Positions 61,660 to 64,000 of a stretch of 64,000 bases of DNA are shown here, piece after piece. Source of the DNA: Pseudomonadota bacterium (GTDB taxonomy: Bacteria > Pseudomonadota > Gammaproteobacteria > Xanthomonadales > Xanthomonadaceae). A program made the translations under genes and the position numbers. The stretch is taken from contig JAUMYP010000001.1 of the NCBI GenBank assembly GCA_030528565.1, forward strand, positions 1 through 64,000. The letters are read 5' to 3'. Below the pieces are notes generated by a model. That model made no database searches. It saw nothing but the letters and a program-made list of their open reading frames with translations, and was not told where the DNA came from. How positions within the stretch are numbered: position 1 is the stretch's first letter; each line of letters opens with the position of its first letter.

Positions 61660-62302
61660 CGTCCTCGTCCTCGTCTGCGGAATCTTCGGCATCCTCGAAC
61701 GGCGCGGAATCTTCCCGCGCATCGTCCGGGCGGTAGCCATCTTCCTCATCGTCGAAGCCATAGTCATCAGCACTGCGTTGGCCGAAACTGCGCAGCTCGA
61801 TAATCTGTACGGCATTCAGCCGCAGGGTCAGGTAGAACTGCTTGCTGGACTCGACAAATGCACCGTGTGGCTCGAAGCTGACACGCAGCACGCTACCGCC
61901 ACCAATGTTCGGCGGGTCGTCCAGTTGCTGCTTACCGGCGAAGATAGCAGGCCGCATTTCCCAGCGTTTTCCTGTCTTGCGGGATGTGCCGGATGCCTTC
62001 ATCTTGAACTTGAGCAGGATGCGCCCGGTTTCCTCGCCTTCGTCATCCAGCTCGGGAGTCGCTACCGGGGCAGGCTTGGCTACTTTCTTTTTCTTGGGGT
62101 TTTCGCTGATGTAGGCCGCGAACTGCTCATCGCGTAGTGCTTCGAGCTTGCGAATCAATGCCAAGGCATCTTCGTCATCAGCATCGAACGCCAGCGTAAC
62201 GCTGTAGACACCATCGTTGTCGAATTTGGTGTCCGGCTCGTTCAGTTTGGGGAACACGGCAATACCGCGCGGGGTGGTGAAAGATTTACGTTTGGTAGTC
62301 AT
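61646..62302 (-). CDS. Single-stranded DNA-binding protein (T7 gp2.5-like)
   Basis: 218 residues (T7 gp2.5: 232). OB-fold body beginning KSFTTPRGIAVFPKLNEPDTKF, GRILLKFKMKASG, FVESSKQFYLTLRLNAVQIIEL, and a very acidic C-terminus (EDSADEDEDDGDY) that docks on polymerase and helicase. Overlaps the resolvase by 14 bp. Confidence 0.92.
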   Translation of the reverse strand: MTTKRKSFTTPRGIAVFPKLNEPDTKFDNDGVYSVTLAFDADDEDALALIRKLEALRDEQFAAYISENPKKKKVAKPAPVATPELDDEGEETGRILLKFKMKASGTSRKTGKRWEMRPAIFAGKQQLDDPPNIGGGSVLRVSFEPHGAFVESSKQFYLTLRLNAVQIIELRSFGQRSADDYGFDDEEDGYRPDDAREDSAPFEDAEDSADEDEDDGDY

Positions 62303-62308
62303 GGGGTG

Positions 62309-62602
62309 TCAGGGGAGTTTCTGGTTGATTTCATGCTCGCAATAGGCGCGAACAGCGTTCAGAGTGTTGACCTGCCGGAAGCGGCAGTCGGCTTCCATTC
62401 GGTCGATGACGTGGTACAGCTCAGCGGCCTCAAAGCCGCAGGCTTCAGTCATGAATTTGAAGGCCGTAGCCAGTGCGATGAGCTGCTCAGCAGGGTGGGG
62501 GAGTGCTTGGGCGATGTTCAGAACCTCGAAAGCGCCTTGGGCGGCGCTTTCGGCGGAACGGCTGAACAAGGAGTCGGAAAGTCGGCTGCGGTTACACCTC
62601 AC
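62309..62602 (-). CDS. Hypothetical phage protein
   Basis: 97 residues from GTG 62602, chosen because GGAGGT lies 9 nt upstream; a longer reading lacks a site. Helical (AQALPHPAEQLIALATAFKF, ELYHVIDRMEADCRFRQVNTL). Function unknown. Lies between RNA polymerase and SSB, where T7 has gp1.1-gp2-type small regulators. Confidence 0.65.
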   Translation of the reverse strand: MRCNRSRLSDSLFSRSAESAAQGAFEVLNIAQALPHPAEQLIALATAFKFMTEACGFEAAELYHVIDRMEADCRFRQVNTLNAVRAYCEHEINQKLP

Positions 62603-62741
62603 GGTCGAGATACCTCCAGTACATAGCGTTTTTCCACTCGTCAAGAGTCCCGTGCTGTGCAGGTCTATACACCCCCAGCACGAAGCCATGACTGTCGTAC
62701 GCCACGTAGGTTTTGCCTACGTAGTCAAAAACAATCCTCAT
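62592..62741 (-). CDS. 49-residue phage protein downstream of RNA polymerase
   Basis: Starts MRIVFDYVGKTYVAYDSHGF and ends WRYLDREV, about a third aromatic or basic. GGAACG precedes ATG 62741. Overlaps the next gene by 11 bp. Its size and site recall T7 gp1.1/gp1.2-region small proteins, but no motif is shared. Confidence 0.6.
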   Translation of the reverse strand: MRIVFDYVGKTYVAYDSHGFVLGVYRPAQHGTLDEWKNAMYWRYLDREV

Positions 62742-62764
62742 AATTCGTTCCGTTAGCGTAACTA

Positions 62765-64000
62765 TTACGCGAAGAAGTAAGGGGAATCCAGCACGGCCTG
62801 AAGCGGCAACGTACCGGACGGCGGTAGGTCGGGAAGGTTTACCTTCTGTTCGTCGGTCAGCGTTGCGGACACGTCCGAGAGGAAGTTCTGCAAGACCGGG
62901 GTTTCGTACTGTTGGACAAAAGCGTGACGAAGGGCAGCCGCCAAGATGCCCGTGTCTGCGGCGTGTGTGCCAAAGCTGTCGTGAATCATGGCGAAGCTGT
63001 GGATGCCGTTGTCCTCAGCGAGAACAGTCGTCAGCATCAGGTGGGACGCGTCGCACGAATGCACGAAGTTTGGGCTGATGCCGAGCGACTGGCGGCGTGA
63101 GGAGAGTTTTTCTCCTTCTAAGACCACTCTTATATCCCTGCGCTTACCTCCGACATGTGGCTGGATGCGCAATCCGGCAGGCTCCCGGTAGTCCTGAAGC
63201 ACCGGGAAACCCGCTGGCGTTACCCAGCGCAGCGGCTGGTCGGACTTTGACACGACCCGTGCCGTAGCCTTGAGCCAGTCCATCGCCTCCCGTGCAGCCA
63301 CGACCACCTCGCCGATGGCATCCCACAGCACGTTGGCGAGATATGTCGCCAGTTCGTTGTCCTGCTCGATGTCGGCATCTCGGAAGGCGCTGAGCAACTG
63401 GTCACGCATCCCCAGCTTGGTCACGCCGTATGGCAGCGTCATCACCGGCTGCTTTACGATGCTGCGGGTCAGCCGGCCGTCCAGCCGGATAGCTAGCTCA
63501 TCGCCACCCAGGGCTGCCTCGTGCAGCTTGCGGTTGGCGACCTGCATCACCTCGGTATAGATGTCAGCGGGTTTGTCGGCAGGCACAAGGTTGGTGGCCG
63601 CGCCGCCGATAGGGTCACGGAGCAAGGCGCTGAAGTTTTGCAGGCCGTTGCAGGAGCCGTCCAAGGCAATCGCCGTATGCGAGACATAATCCTCACCTTG
63701 CAGGTGATACCCCAGCCACTCGAAGCAGGCCGCCAAGGCACACCACGGTGAATCCGCACTGCACCAGAAGCGTTCGCCGTCCAACGGGGACAGTGCCGAG
63801 TCAAGGATGCGCTCACTGTTGGCGTGCGTCCACGCGATGCGTTCTTCGAAACTCACCTTGTCCACGCCAAAGGTGTTGGCAAGGTGGATAGCAAGCCATT
63901 TAGCGCCTTCAGCGCCCAGCGGTTTGCCCGTAGCGAACTCAAGCAAGGCCTTGCCTTGGTCGTCAGATTGCGGATTGAGCAGCGGCGGGACGGGATAGAC
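62765..64000 (-). CDS. Single-subunit RNA polymerase (T7 gp1-like), 5' part outside window
   Basis: Phage RNA polymerase that transcribes the middle and late genes. About 411 C-terminal residues are visible (T7: 883). Catalytic Asp in ALDGSCNGLQNFSALL (T7 DGSCSGIQ), Lys and Tyr in RSIVKQPVMTLPYGVTK, second Asp in AMIHDSFGTHAAD, and a C-terminal aromatic-Ala end (SPYFFA) like T7 FAFA. VYPVPPLLNPQ...KALLEFATGKPLG continues to the window edge. The frame is open and the active site intact. Confidence 0.97.
   Translation of the reverse strand, partial: VYPVPPLLNPQSDDQGKALLEFATGKPLGAEGAKWLAIHLANTFGVDKVSFEERIAWTHANSERILDSALSPLDGERFWCSADSPWCALAACFEWLGYHLQGEDYVSHTAIALDGSCNGLQNFSALLRDPIGGAATNLVPADKPADIYTEVMQVANRKLHEAALGGDELAIRLDGRLTRSIVKQPVMTLPYGVTKLGMRDQLLSAFRDADIEQDNELATYLANVLWDAIGEVVVAAREAMDWLKATARVVSKSDQPLRWVTPAGFPVLQDYREPAGLRIQPHVGGKRRDIRVVLEGEKLSSRRQSLGISPNFVHSCDASHLMLTTVLAEDNGIHSFAMIHDSFGTHAADTGILAAALRHAFVQQYETPVLQNFLSDVSATLTDEQKVNLPDLPPSGTLPLQAVLDSPYFFA

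Larger units (their letters stand above)
22600..64000. mobile_element. Temperate T7-like (autographivirus-type) prophage, right end outside window
   Basis: All genes from the integrase at 22692 to the window edge lie on the minus strand. Read from right to left they follow the T7 order: RNA polymerase, SSB, resolvase, lysozyme-like protein, primase-helicase, DNA polymerase, exonuclease, portal, scaffold, capsid, tail tubular A and B, internal virion A-D, tail fibre, holin, small and large terminase. A lysogeny/accessory module lies between terminase/lysis genes and tRNA-His. Core genes look intact. The early region beyond the RNA polymerase and the second attachment site are not visible. Confidence 0.93.

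Noticed and set aside
22600..64000. CRISPR array, diversity-generating retroelement or retron
   Set aside because: No regularly spaced direct repeats with unique spacers, no reverse transcriptase motif and no fibre template/variable repeat pair were seen. The fibre LPGKP repeats are ordinary protein repeats.

Overview
The window has two parts. Bases 1 to about 22,600 are host chromosome of a gammaproteobacterium. The envelope gene order frr-uppS-cdsA-dxr-rseP-bamA-lpxD-fabZ-lpxA-lpxB-rnhB, the high GC content and GGGACTC heptamer repeats would suit a Xanthomonadales or Cardiobacteriales-like organism, but the genus cannot be fixed from sequence alone. Bases from about 22,600 to the right edge are a prophage that runs out of the window. 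Every prophage gene lies on the minus strand.

Host region: a truncated S8 (subtilisin-type) exported protease; a fused methionine sulfoxide reductase (MsrA, thioredoxin-like, MsrB) overlapping a nitrilase-family amidase; a DUF3829 lipoprotein with a good terminator; then the lipid A, outer-membrane assembly and isoprenoid operon (rnhB to frr, minus strand). The lpxB gene carries a perfect-period 84-bp in-frame tandem duplication and a 7-bp repeat tract just after its start. Next come a DUF1176 protein, an alpha/beta hydrolase, and a translationally coupled cluster of an SPFH protein, a small membrane protein, a ribbon-helix-helix regulator and a DUF4177 protein. An NhaC-type antiporter and tRNA-Pro(TGG), tRNA-Arg(TCT) and tRNA-His(GTG) close the host part.

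Prophage: directly beyond tRNA-His lies an integrase, and from there the element reads as a temperate T7-like podovirus in reverse. At the right edge is the 5'-truncated single-subunit RNA polymerase. Leftward come an SSB (gp2.5-like), a RusA-type resolvase, a T7-lysozyme-like protein, primase-helicase, a nucleotidyltransferase, DNA polymerase, an HNH protein, Rz/Rz1 spanins, 5' exonuclease, dNMP kinase, portal, scaffold, capsid, both tail tubular proteins, internal virion proteins A to D, a T7-type tail fibre fused to a GpJ-like distal part, a second fibre, holin, small and large terminase, two mini membrane proteins, an Amidase_3 endolysin and an HslV-like Ntn hydrolase. This order is that of T7 genes 1 to 19.

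Between the late genes and the tRNA is a 7-kb lysogeny/accessory module with two different tyrosine recombinases, two paralogous winged-helix-like proteins, an ArdA antirestriction protein, a possible sliding-clamp-like protein and several unknown small proteins. It is separated from the late genes by about 1.15 kb without a convincing protein gene. That gap holds a sigma70-type promoter and a strong intrinsic terminator framing a candidate RNA of about 0.5 kb. How a T7-like phage with its own RNA polymerase is kept silent is the most interesting open question; the RNA unit, the tandem 9-mer operator candidate and the two winged-helix proteins are the leads.
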